Origin: a virus
IMG/VR virus record: IMGVR_UViG_3300020183_000477
Span: 1-23,333 of that record
DNA length: 23,333 nucleotides
Strand: one strand, 5' to 3'
This document shows positions 17,056 through 23,333 of this stretch, in pieces. The position numbers and the translations under genes were made by a program. The notes under the pieces are model-generated. The model was not told the DNA's origin, searched no databases, and saw only the letters and a program-made list of their open reading frames with translations. The stretch's first letter is position 1; each line of letters starts with the position of its first letter.

Positions 17056-18021
17056 TTAAGTCCAATGTAAAAGATCATTAGCATCATTAAATCTATTATA
17101 AAAATCATTAGCGTATCTACTTCTTTTAGAAGGAGAAAATGTGCCACGTTTATGACTTTTTCCAGCTCTGTAAACATCTATTCCTTCAGTACAACCATAA
17201 CATCTTTCAACTGTAGAAGCAAAAAGATAGGCTGCTATATCAGCAGTTAATGGACTTGTATTGCTTACTGCTTTTGTAAAGTCATTATATGATCTTGTAA
17301 AAGAGACATCTGTTATAAAAGGTAATTGATGCTCAATTAATGATGTTCCTTGTGGAGGTGAAGCTAATTTTTTTATATCAAAGTATTTAGCATTCCATTG
17401 TATTAAACCATAGCTTGTAAAGCCATTAAGATCATCATATCCTTCACTTGGTTTAAATCCACATTCAGCTTGAATATTACCCATTATTCCAGCTGTTACT
17501 TCCTTAGATAAACCTAAATTTTTAAAATAATTTTTAACAATTAATTGATTATTAACTATTTCTTGTTTATTAGATATGGTTGACTTAGTTCCTATATCAT
17601 TATTACTATATGAATTAGTACTATTATCAATATCTCTATTTCCATTTGAAGGTATTGATGAATTATTATTAATAATCTGATTAATAGTAACTGGGTTTAA
17701 ATAATATGATATTCTTTCATATTGAGACAATATGTCACCAACTGTATTGTTTGGTCCTTTTAATAAAGGAACAATATCACCTATTCCAGGTGTTTGAGTA
17801 TTATTAGTATAAAATGGAACAGCTTTACCTGTTACAGTAGATGATAAATTATCTCCTATTGGTTTATAAATTATAGATCGATCTAAATTTGTCTTTACAA
17901 CAAATCCATATGAGTATGGTTCTTTATTTTTATTAAAAATAGAGTTTTTTCCTCCACTAAATCCATTATTATTTTTATATTCAGTTTTTCCTCCAGTAGT
18001 TATGGTATTATTAGTTCCCAT
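17056..18021 (-). CDS. Baseplate hub protein with OB-like domain and phage tail lysozyme domain
   Basis: The protein has 321 residues. Residues about 35-110 ('YSYGFVVKTNLDRS', 'GKAVPFYTNNTQTPGIGDIV') look like the small beta-barrel (OB fold) that starts gp5-type hub proteins. An Asn/Ser-rich linker (115-155) follows. Residues about 160-315 match the phage tail lysozyme family: 'YFKNLGLSKEVTAGIMGNIQ', then 'AECGFKP' with the likely catalytic Glu186, and 'SYGLIQWN' (203-210). It would puncture and locally digest peptidoglycan when the tail contracts, the job of T4 gp5. Unlike gp5 there is no C-terminal beta-helix in the same chain; the following genes may supply it. The start overlaps the upstream gene by 11 bases in another frame, which suggests coupling. 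Confidence 0.8.
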   Translation of the reverse strand: MGTNNTITTGGKTEYKNNNGFSGGKNSIFNKNKEPYSYGFVVKTNLDRSIIYKPIGDNLSSTVTGKAVPFYTNNTQTPGIGDIVPLLKGPNNTVGDILSQYERISYYLNPVTINQIINNNSSIPSNGNRDIDNSTNSYSNNDIGTKSTISNKQEIVNNQLIVKNYFKNLGLSKEVTAGIMGNIQAECGFKPSEGYDDLNGFTSYGLIQWNAKYFDIKKLASPPQGTSLIEHQLPFITDVSFTRSYNDFTKAVSNTSPLTADIAAYLFASTVERCYGCTEGIDVYRAGKSHKRGTFSPSKRSRYANDFYNRFNDANDLLHWT

Positions 18022-18370
18022 TTTCTAATTGTTTTGGCTCTTCAATTTTAATACCACTTATTTCTTGAAATAATAATTCTTTATCACGTTCACTTAATAT
18101 ACCTCCATCACCCTCACCTTGAGTGTTAGATATAGCGCGTTGAACAATACCAGCCATTTTAATTAAGGCCTCATCATTCTTAACAGCTATTTCCATATAT
18201 TCTTTAAGTAATGGAACAAGCATCATGGCATCACCTGGCTCTTGAATCATTGGTTTGAGCTGGTCTATTAATGATTTAATTTCCTTTTCTTTACGGTTAG
18301 CATTCTTGTATATATCTTCAAGAAGACTTGAAAAGGTTTTATCTTTAAATATAACTTGGTTAAAATCCAT
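18011..18370 (-). CDS. Helical protein at the head of the hub operon, function unknown
   Basis: This 119-residue protein is almost entirely alpha-helical. 'FKDKTFSSLLEDIYKNANRK' (8-27) opens it, 'KEKEIKSLIDQLKPMI' is amphipathic, and 'AMMLVPLLKEYMEIAVKNDEALIKMAGIVQRAI' forms a second long helix. Similar small helical proteins precede hub genes in other T4-like aquatic phages, but I know of no assigned function. It has no enzyme motif and no membrane segment. Its last codons overlap the tail lysozyme gene by 11 bases. It may be a hub assembly factor or chaperone, or a regulator. The gene follows an ATATTTATATAAAATA element. Confidence 0.6.
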   Translation of the reverse strand: MDFNQVIFKDKTFSSLLEDIYKNANRKEKEIKSLIDQLKPMIQEPGDAMMLVPLLKEYMEIAVKNDEALIKMAGIVQRAISNTQGEGDGGILSERDKELLFQEISGIKIEEPKQLENGN

Positions 18371-18381
18371 ATTCTATTTTA

Positions 18382-18390
18382 TATAAATAT
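18382..18390 (-). promoter_or_regulatory. Candidate late promoter element (ATATTTATA), site 5
   Basis: The coding strand reads CATATTTATATAAAATAGAAT directly before the ATG at 18370, with 11 bases between the 9-mer and the start. It matches site 1 over 16 bases (ATATTTATATAAAATA). It separates the sigma-factor operon from the hub operon. Confidence 0.5.
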
Positions 18391-18405
18391 GGAAGGCGAA
18401 AAGAG

Positions 18406-19155
18406 TTATAACGCCATAGTGATACGTCCATGCTCATAAAATTCATTATACTTACGAACATATATGAGTTTTAGACGTTTAATTATTTTAGTAATTTGAG
18501 GTGTTGATGCCTCAGTCATTTCTTTAATGTAAATATATAAGGCTTTTTTATTGAAAATATCTAAATTTTCACTTTTTCTAAATAATTCCATTATACCATC
18601 AGCTATTTGAGCATCACGTTGTTTAGGAAATAATATAAACATATTATGATCAATATACTTAGTGAATTGTTTCAAAAATGATGTAGGTTCAAGATTATTA
18701 TTTTTTTCACTAATGTTCACTAAATCAATTAATATTGATTTATCTTCATCAACAGCTTCAACAGGTGCTTTATCTTTTAACTTCTTATAATTTGCATTAT
18801 TATATAGAATAAGATAGCGTTTAGCAATAGTACCAAAGTAAGAATAAGCTTTTCCCTTACTTTGATCATATAAGTGTAACTTTTCAAGAAGAAAGGCAAC
18901 AACCTCATGTTGAAGTTCAGGGATTGTGTCCACTTCTGTATAATAAAATTTAAAAGTATGAATGATATTCTCAGCCAATTTATGAAAGGCATAATTAATT
19001 TTTTCATTAAATATCTTATTTCGTTTTTTAGGACTTCTTAGTCTTAAATACTCAATGATAGCATCTTCAGTTTCTTGAGTAAAATAAACATTAGCTGTTT
19101 TTGGTTTGCGTTTACGGACAGTCCCCTTCTTAGTTAATAATATTTCTTCACTCAT
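18406..19155 (-). CDS. Phage late sigma factor, T4 gp55-like
   Basis: This 249-residue protein resembles sigma-70 region 2 as found in the divergent gp55 family. Residues about 50-73 ('NEKINYAFHKLAENIIHTFK') correspond to the first helices. Residues about 76-115 ('DTIPELQHEVVAFLLEKLHL', 'YDQSKGKAYSYFGTIAKRYL') show the classic D-QE...L...FD...G-K-FSYF...A order that contacts core polymerase and the -10 element. The N-terminus is basic ('KKGTVRKRKPK'). The C-terminal 60 residues are helical and basic and may supply a further DNA contact or clamp-interacting end. In T4, gp55 directs host RNA polymerase to late promoters. This gene is the last of the glutaredoxin-HD operon and sits next to the late structural genes it would control. 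Confidence 0.75.
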   Translation of the reverse strand: MSEEILLTKKGTVRKRKPKTANVYFTQETEDAIIEYLRLRSPKKRNKIFNEKINYAFHKLAENIIHTFKFYYTEVDTIPELQHEVVAFLLEKLHLYDQSKGKAYSYFGTIAKRYLILYNNANYKKLKDKAPVEAVDEDKSILIDLVNISEKNNNLEPTSFLKQFTKYIDHNMFILFPKQRDAQIADGIMELFRKSENLDIFNKKALYIYIKEMTEASTPQITKIIKRLKLIYVRKYNEFYEHGRITMAL

Positions 19156-19156
19156 C

Positions 19157-19429
19157 TTAGCTTCTTAAATAATGTTTTAATGAATCTTGGATGTTTTGTA
19201 AATTACGGAAGAAGAAACCAATTTGATCATCTGATTTAAATGCTTCTGTTAATTCAACTTGATTAAGTTGTTTACTTGATTCATCAATAATAGTAGATAT
19301 ACTATCAATAATAGATTTTTGTTTAGAAGCAATTTGTTCTAATTTAATTACTTTAGTATTTAAGTTCCAAATAATATACCCAAATATTGTGAACACCCAA
19401 AGTACAATTGAAATAATTCCTAGTATCAT
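19157..19429 (-). CDS. Small single-pass membrane protein
   Basis: The protein has 90 residues. Residues 1-22 (ILGIISIVLWVFTIFGYIIW) are one uninterrupted hydrophobic helix, followed by 'NLNTK' and a long polar, probably coiled-coil tail ('VIKLEQIASKQKSIIDSIST'). This fits an N-terminally anchored inner-membrane protein with a cytoplasmic helical domain. Its ATG overlaps the HD gene stop (ATGA), and its stop is 1 base before the sigma-factor start, so it is translated as part of a coupled operon. Candidates include a lysis regulator or spanin-like or superinfection-exclusion protein, but nothing in the sequence decides this. Confidence 0.6.
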   Translation of the reverse strand: MILGIISIVLWVFTIFGYIIWNLNTKVIKLEQIASKQKSIIDSISTIIDESSKQLNQVELTEAFKSDDQIGFFFRNLQNIQDSLKHYLRS

Positions 19430-20205
19430 ATATTTTTCATTATATCGGCTAAAGCTGGATTAACCATTTTTTTAAGTGCTTTCTGCTTAACAGCCGAATT
19501 ATTTTTATTTAATTTAAAATTGTCTTTTTTAGGTTGATAAAGAATTGGTTGGCGTGGGCTAGTTAATTTAAGTAACCACTCAACTTCAAATTCAATTCTG
19601 GCAGCTAATAAATCTGCTTGATGTACAACATAAATAAGTGATGTGCGTGGTTTAGTCTCTGGATTAAAAGTGATTAAATATGACTTGTTAGCTTCATCAT
19701 ATAAACCATCATGTAACTTAATAGCCAATGTCTCATTTTTAGTAGGTAAAATACCATTACTAATAAGTAAATGTAAACCACGATCAGGTACTGACATATA
19801 TTCTAAACGGTCATTAAACATATAAGTTTCATTCAACTTATCTCGTCTCCATTGATCTGTTTGTTCTATATACGCTGGTTGCTCTTCATCCCCAAATTTT
19901 CCTAAGTCATGATTGATTGCTGAGAATACTAATTCTTCAGTTGTGTAAGTAGCTATCATACCCATTTCTCTCCACACAGCATCAATTTTAAGAGCAGCTG
20001 ACACAACTCGGTTTACATGGTCAATATAACCACCTGGAAAACAGTTGTGGTATTGTGGGCGATGTGAAGCAGGCATCATTACAAAGCGTTCTTCATGTTT
20101 CTTATAAAAATCAAGCATTTTAACACCTCGTTCTCCTGAGATATATTGCTTAATAGTATTAAGAAAATGATGCCAATTAGATTGTATTTGTTCTGGAGTT
20201 AGCAT
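19426..20205 (-). CDS. HD-domain metal-dependent phosphohydrolase
   Basis: The 259-residue protein has a full set of HD-superfamily metal ligands in order. His53 and His63 lie in 'YHNCFPGGYIDHVNRV', then 'NHDLGKFGD' gives the His99-Asp100 pair, 'KLHDG' gives His165, and 'VVHQADLLAAR' gives His195 and Asp198. HD enzymes hydrolyse phosphodiester or phosphate bonds in nucleotides, alarmones, cyclic dinucleotides or RNA ends. The order and the 'FPGGYIDH' segment recall the YhaM-type nuclease HD domain. The substrate cannot be read from sequence. The C-terminal 40 residues are basic ('KKDNFKLNKNNSAVKQKALK') and could bind nucleic acid. It sits between a 57-residue gene (6 bases) and the small membrane gene (ATGA overlap). 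Possible roles are nucleotide salvage, host RNA turnover or defence-signal degradation. Confidence 0.8.
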   Translation of the reverse strand: MLTPEQIQSNWHHFLNTIKQYISGERGVKMLDFYKKHEERFVMMPASHRPQYHNCFPGGYIDHVNRVVSAALKIDAVWREMGMIATYTTEELVFSAINHDLGKFGDEEQPAYIEQTDQWRRDKLNETYMFNDRLEYMSVPDRGLHLLISNGILPTKNETLAIKLHDGLYDEANKSYLITFNPETKPRTSLIYVVHQADLLAARIEFEVEWLLKLTSPRQPILYQPKKDNFKLNKNNSAVKQKALKKMVNPALADIMKNI

Positions 20206-20211
20206 AACTTA

Positions 20212-20385
20212 TTATTGTTCTGAACTAATTAATGTTTTAATTTCTTCAACTTTATCTTTTAATTTACTAATCATTTCTTTAGCTAATAAAAGATTCATTT
20301 TTGGATCTGATAATCTAGATTCAAAACCAATTAACATATTTTCAAGTTGATCTAGTTTATTTTCTACTGGTTGTTTATATCTCAT
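20212..20385 (-). CDS. 57-residue helical protein
   Basis: An ATG at 20385 opens a 57-codon frame (MRYKQPVENKLDQLENMLIG at the start) ending TAA at 20212. The ATG overlaps the stop of the glutaredoxin-like gene in the ATGA arrangement, and the stop lies 6 bases before the HD gene, the same packing as every other gene pair in this operon. The protein is charged and almost wholly helical, with heptad-like spacing at 31-53 ('NLLLAKEMISKLKDKVEEIK'), so a small coiled-coil protein is likely. Its function is unknown. It falls below common length cut-offs and could easily be left out of an automatic annotation. Confidence 0.75.
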   Translation of the reverse strand: MRYKQPVENKLDQLENMLIGFESRLSDPKMNLLLAKEMISKLKDKVEEIKTLISSEQ

Positions 20386-20687
20386 ATATATTCTTTTATA
20401 ATATTAACTAATTGTGGTATTGTATCAAATGTAAGTAAAGTATCTGTTGTCTCCAACTCTGTTTCTGGAGTAATGGTTATTATTTTATTTCCTAGATCAA
20501 TAAATACAATTGGATATGATTCTGTTTTAAATTTTTGTTCTATTTGATCTGCAAAATCAGAAAATTGTTCAGCATCAATATTAGTATAGGTTATTCCGCA
20601 ACCATCTAATTCACTCTTCAACCATGTACAATAATCACAATCATTTAATGTTAATAATCTAACTCCTACTTCTTTCTTATCACTCAT
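20382..20687 (-). CDS. Glutaredoxin-like thiol-disulfide protein
   Basis: The 101-residue protein has a thioredoxin fold of glutaredoxin length. 'LLTLNDCDYCTWLKSEL' carries the redox C-x-x-C pair Cys17 and Cys20, and the cis-proline motif 'SYPIVFI' has Pro59. An additional Cys30 follows the first helix. Phage glutaredoxins donate electrons to ribonucleotide reductase, and T4 encodes one (NrdC), but no reductase gene is in this window. The usual 'GGxD' after the cis-Pro strand is replaced by 'LGNKIITITPETE', so glutathione binding may differ. It is the first gene of the operon that ends with the sigma factor, 128 bases after the ATPase gene. Confidence 0.8.
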   Translation of the reverse strand: MSDKKEVGVRLLTLNDCDYCTWLKSELDGCGITYTNIDAEQFSDFADQIEQKFKTESYPIVFIDLGNKIITITPETELETTDTLLTFDTIPQLVNIIKEYI

Positions 20688-20756
20688 AAATCACTTATTA
20701 GTGTTCTAAAAAATATGGAAAATTCTTTGGGGAGCCAAATTTTTTTAATGTTCATA

Positions 20757-20765
20757 TATAAATAT
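20757..20765 (-). promoter_or_regulatory. Candidate late promoter element (ATATTTATA), site 6
   Basis: The coding strand reads TATATATTTATATATGAAC, lying just after the hairpin at 20770-20795 and 69 bases before the ATG of the glutaredoxin-like gene. The arrangement of terminator, then promoter, then leader is the clearest transcription boundary in the window. Confidence 0.45.
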
Positions 20766-20769
20766 ATAA

Positions 20770-20795
20770 GAGGGATGAGCTTACACTCACCCCTC
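20770..20795 (-). terminator. Hairpin after the AAA+ ATPase gene, probable terminator
   Basis: The minus strand reads GAGGGGTGAG, a six-base loop TGTAAG, then CTCATCCCTC. All ten pairs form with one G-U. It starts 20 bases after the ATPase stop codon in an otherwise AT-rich gap, and TTATATATTTATAT follows. The stem is strong, but the T-run is interrupted, so termination efficiency is uncertain. Confidence 0.55.
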
Positions 20796-20815
20796 AGGCT
20801 AAACTAACACCAACA

Positions 20816-22012
20816 TTATTTAGTTATATATTTAACTAATTCCTTATTTAACATCATTAACTTAAATTTACCTGGATTACTGTTGTAAATTGACTTAATC
20901 ATATTATAACAAACATCAGTTGCAAATATTTTCTCAGTTACAATCTTACCAATACGCTCAATAATTGGTTTTTCAACTGTATTTTCCTTTGAAAAATATT
21001 CTAAATAGTTAGCAACCCTTGTACCTAATGTAGCTGCAATATCTGCTCTATATGCTTTATCTTTACCAACTAAACTCTTAAGTGTATTCATAACATACTG
21101 TTCATCTTGTGATAAAATATTTTCTGGTGAAATCATCTTATCCAATTTATTATTAATGAACATAGTAAATAAAGTACTAAACTCACTACCAACTGAGCCC
21201 TCACCAATCATTTGAATTAGTGGTAATGAATTTTCAAATGATTTAAGTGAACTAATACTATTAAAAAACATACTAACACTTCTACTATTAGTTTCTTTAG
21301 TTACTAATTCTGGATGCATTAATAAAAAGTTAATACATCTACCATCTAAACGATTCTCTTCAGCCCATTTACCCCAACATTTAAGATCAAATTTTAAGTC
21401 AACTGTGATAAATCTTGTTTTTTGAGCATTATCAATACTATTAACTAAATAATCTCCATTATCAGGATTACTTGTTAATACAATATGCCAATCCTGAGGT
21501 AATTTCCAGCTAATATATTGTTGACGATCAATTAACTCCATTACAGCTTGAATGAATCTCATATCAGCTCTATTCCAGTCATCTAATAATAGAATACCAC
21601 CATTTTCTTTACCACTAATCCATTCTGGCGGGCAATAACTCATACGGTTCAATCCTGTTGTGGAATAACCTTCCTTACGATAGTCCTCAACAGCATTTTC
21701 ATCTACCCATACTCTTTCTTTATTATCAGTCATTTCAAACTGACGAATTGGAAAACCAACCAAGTCACCTATTTCTTCAATCTGTGCAAGGTTCAATTTA
21801 ACAAAGTTCAAACCCAACTCATTAGCTAATTGAAGAATAGATGATGTTTTACCAATACCTGAATCACCCACTACCTCAATACTAACTGGTTGTTTATTGT
21901 TTTCTTGTAGATAACGATTGTTATCAATAATGTGTTTAAGGAAATCTTTTAGCTCCTTAACGTTAACTGCTACTTTAGCATTTTGTTTTTTTGTTGTTGA
22001 TGTTTTAGCCAT
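20816..22012 (-). CDS. MoxR-type AAA+ ATPase
   Basis: The 398-residue protein has a complete AAA+ module. The Walker A motif 'GDSGIGKTS' lies at 49-57. 'LNLAQIEEIGDLVGFP' (73-88) is typical of MoxR-like ATPases. The Walker B motif 'ILLLDDWNRAD' at 140-150 is followed by 'VLTSNPDNGDY' as sensor I (about Asn182) and a likely arginine finger Arg200 in 'QKTRF'. The C-terminal 150 residues are helical lid and tail. MoxR ATPases act as chaperones that remodel or insert cofactors into partner complexes together with a VWA-domain protein. The gene next to it encodes just such a partner, 41 bases away in the same direction. The target in a phage-infected cell is unknown. Confidence 0.85.
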   Translation of the reverse strand: MAKTSTTKKQNAKVAVNVKELKDFLKHIIDNNRYLQENNKQPVSIEVVGDSGIGKTSSILQLANELGLNFVKLNLAQIEEIGDLVGFPIRQFEMTDNKERVWVDENAVEDYRKEGYSTTGLNRMSYCPPEWISGKENGGILLLDDWNRADMRFIQAVMELIDRQQYISWKLPQDWHIVLTSNPDNGDYLVNSIDNAQKTRFITVDLKFDLKCWGKWAEENRLDGRCINFLLMHPELVTKETNSRSVSMFFNSISSLKSFENSLPLIQMIGEGSVGSEFSTLFTMFINNKLDKMISPENILSQDEQYVMNTLKSLVGKDKAYRADIAATLGTRVANYLEYFSKENTVEKPIIERIGKIVTEKIFATDVCYNMIKSIYNSNPGKFKLMMLNKELVKYITK

Positions 22013-22053
22013 TGTTATTTATTTTATATCATAATTTAACTTAATAATTAAGG

Positions 22054-23295
22054 TCATACAATCTGTACTTTAGCACCTGGTAATTCATCATTGATTCTTC
22101 TTCCTGAACAGTGAACCCATAAAACAGGTTTACATGGTTGTGTTTGTTCAATACTACATTCACCATCAGTTAAGTAAATTAAGTTCTGGAATTTATCTTT
22201 ATGTTGTTGAAGATATTTCATTACTGGTTCATAACTAGTACCTCCACGGCCTGTTACTTCTTTAGCCTCCTCAGCTTTACCTACATATTCATAAACACGT
22301 CCAATTGTAGCATCACATTCAATAACAGTCACTTCAGTACCTGTTTTCCATATATGATGAATTTCACTTAAAAACTCTTTTAAATCATCTTTACTAACTG
22401 ATCCTGATGTGTCAACAGCTACAAGTGTATTTTTACGTTGTTTAATTTTAAGGGCTGGATTACCATAGAAACGTTTATTTGGTTTACGTCTTGTTTTCTT
22501 AGTAAACACCTTACTAGCCATACCATTAAAACGTCTTAGATATGCTCTCCAATCAATAACTGGTTCTTCACTAACATATAAACTATCAATTAATTCTTTT
22601 AATTCACCAGGTATAGTACCTCTTTGTTTTTGTACTTGTTCAGCTGTATCTTTTAATTGATGTTCAATTTGTTTTTCCATCAATTTCTTTTCTGCCTCAT
22701 CCATGTTCTCATATTGTTTCCAAAACTCATGAGATGCTTTTACTTCAACTTGAGTACCATCACCTAATGTAATAGTTCTTGACTCACCATCCCCATTAGC
22801 ATCTTTCATTGCTTGAACAAACTTAGCAACATCACCATCAGGATTGTTTTGCTTTTCCTGTTGTATCAACTCATAATATTTTCTAGTACCTGCTTTAACA
22901 GGTAAATTAAGAGCAGCCCAAGGTGCTTTAGTAATTTCTAAACCATCCCAAGTTTCATCTTTATAAGAATCTTCAATGTACTGATTAATTTCCAAATCAG
23001 CAGCTATATTCAATAACTCCTTTTCTGAATATGAATCATACATTTGTAAATGTTTAAATGCAATATGTAATAGTTCATGTTTCAAAACTGCTACTTTACA
23101 ATTATCACTTATAGTTTCCCAAAACTTAGGACTAATAACTAACTTAGTATTAATACCATCTTTAGCAACACAAGCAGTTGAGACAGCATCACTTAATTCT
23201 TTATTTAAACTAATCAAAAACAGACCATAAAATGGTTCCTTGAACATTAATGTTTTTGAATGTTTAGCAATATCAGCATGTATATTATCTATCAT
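22054..23295 (-). CDS. Putative metallopeptidase with VWA-like C-terminal domain (DUF2201-type)
   Basis: The 413-residue protein combines two parts. Residues about 60-110 contain 'VAVLKHELLHIAFKH' with a zincin HExxH motif (His73, Glu74, His77), followed by 'NIAADLEINQYI'. Residues about 285-413 form a VWA-like domain with a MIDAS metal site: 'AVDTSGSVS' (Asp295, Ser297, Ser299), 'GGTSY' (Thr353) and 'YLTDGE' (Asp377). The middle (140-230) is charged and helical. This layout matches proteins usually annotated as putative metallopeptidase/VWA (DUF2201), which co-occur with MoxR ATPases; the neighbouring ATPase gene is exactly that. VWA partners recruit substrates for the ATPase. Whether the HExxH site is proteolytic is not known. 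The ATG at 23295 is preceded by an AT-rich stretch without a clear Shine-Dalgarno sequence. Confidence 0.82.
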   Translation of the reverse strand: MIDNIHADIAKHSKTLMFKEPFYGLFLISLNKELSDAVSTACVAKDGINTKLVISPKFWETISDNCKVAVLKHELLHIAFKHLQMYDSYSEKELLNIAADLEINQYIEDSYKDETWDGLEITKAPWAALNLPVKAGTRKYYELIQQEKQNNPDGDVAKFVQAMKDANGDGESRTITLGDGTQVEVKASHEFWKQYENMDEAEKKLMEKQIEHQLKDTAEQVQKQRGTIPGELKELIDSLYVSEEPVIDWRAYLRRFNGMASKVFTKKTRRKPNKRFYGNPALKIKQRKNTLVAVDTSGSVSKDDLKEFLSEIHHIWKTGTEVTVIECDATIGRVYEYVGKAEEAKEVTGRGGTSYEPVMKYLQQHKDKFQNLIYLTDGECSIEQTQPCKPVLWVHCSGRRINDELPGAKVQIV

Positions 23296-23333
23296 ATAAT
23301 TTATTTTTAATTAATTTAATTACTGAGCCTCGG

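Larger units (their letters stand above)
20688..20815 (-). other. 128-base intergenic region, the largest gap in the window
   Basis: In transcription order it holds the hairpin (20795-20770), the ATATTTATA element (20765-20757) and a leader of about 69 bases before the glutaredoxin-like gene. A second short inverted repeat (TTTGG-GGAG-CCAAA at 20726-20739) lies in that leader and could fold in the transcript. No open reading frame or RNA gene is apparent. Confidence 0.6.

Noticed and set aside
18777-19007. Second minus-strand frame inside the sigma-factor gene
   Set aside because: It is an out-of-frame overlap with no own spacing or motif. Its hydrophobic look arises from AT-rich codons read out of frame.
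19643-19825. Plus-strand reading frame opposite the HD gene
   Set aside because: The minus frame carries a complete HD ligand set, so this one is a shadow.
20726-20746. Plus-strand hairpin TTTGG-GGAG-CCAAA followed by seven T
   Set aside because: It looks like a plus-strand terminator, but there is no plus-strand gene to terminate and the stem is only five pairs. It is kept only as a possible leader fold.

Overview
The window is a very AT-rich (about 30% GC by eye) piece of a large T4-like, contractile-tailed phage genome (Caudoviricetes, myovirus morphology). Every convincing gene lies on the minus strand, so transcription runs from high to low coordinates. The phage assignment rests on a gp25-like and a gp6-like baseplate wedge protein, a tail-lysozyme hub protein, a T4 gp55-like late sigma factor, a GH19 endolysin and a run of serine/threonine/asparagine-rich structural proteins. 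The host is not visible. Base composition, weak or absent Shine-Dalgarno sequences and Pro-Thr stalk proteins would fit a Bacteroidota host, but that is inference.

Layout in the direction of transcription: (1) 23295-20816, a MoxR-type AAA+ ATPase and a metallopeptidase/VWA-like partner, ending in a hairpin that looks like a terminator. (2) 20687-18406, a tightly coupled operon: glutaredoxin-like protein, a 57-residue helical protein, an HD phosphohydrolase, a small membrane protein and the late sigma factor. (3) 18370-13762, the baseplate hub region: a helical protein, an OB-fold/tail-lysozyme protein, an unusual SGNH-hydrolase plus C39-like-peptidase fusion, a small spike-like protein and a protein with long hydrophobic helices. 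(4) 13744-10388, a short conserved protein, gp25, gp6 and the GH19 endolysin. (5) 10342-3848, a DNRLRE-like structural protein, a coiled-coil protein and a 1650-residue protein with a LamG-like lectin domain. (6) 3821-564, a virion-protein and adhesin-like cassette with shared modules and a Pro-Thr stalk protein. (7) 529-101, a GIY-YIG endonuclease, followed by the first codons of another gene running off the left edge.

The block structure is supported by a repeated signal. The coding-strand 9-mer ATATTTATA occurs in the gaps in front of blocks 2, 3, 4, 5, 6 and 7, and I did not see it elsewhere. With a gp55-like sigma factor encoded in the same window, these six sites are good candidates for phage late promoters. 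The late genes would then be built as transcription units for hub, wedge, large wedge or fibre, and adhesin parts.

The most unusual content is enzymatic. Three adjacent or nearby genes carry four different hydrolase domains (tail lysozyme, SGNH hydrolase, C39-like cysteine peptidase, GH19 muramidase/chitinase fold), which suggests an elaborate envelope-penetration apparatus. Genes are packed tightly. No gap exceeds about 130 bases. I saw no tRNA gene, CRISPR array, insertion sequence or integrase.
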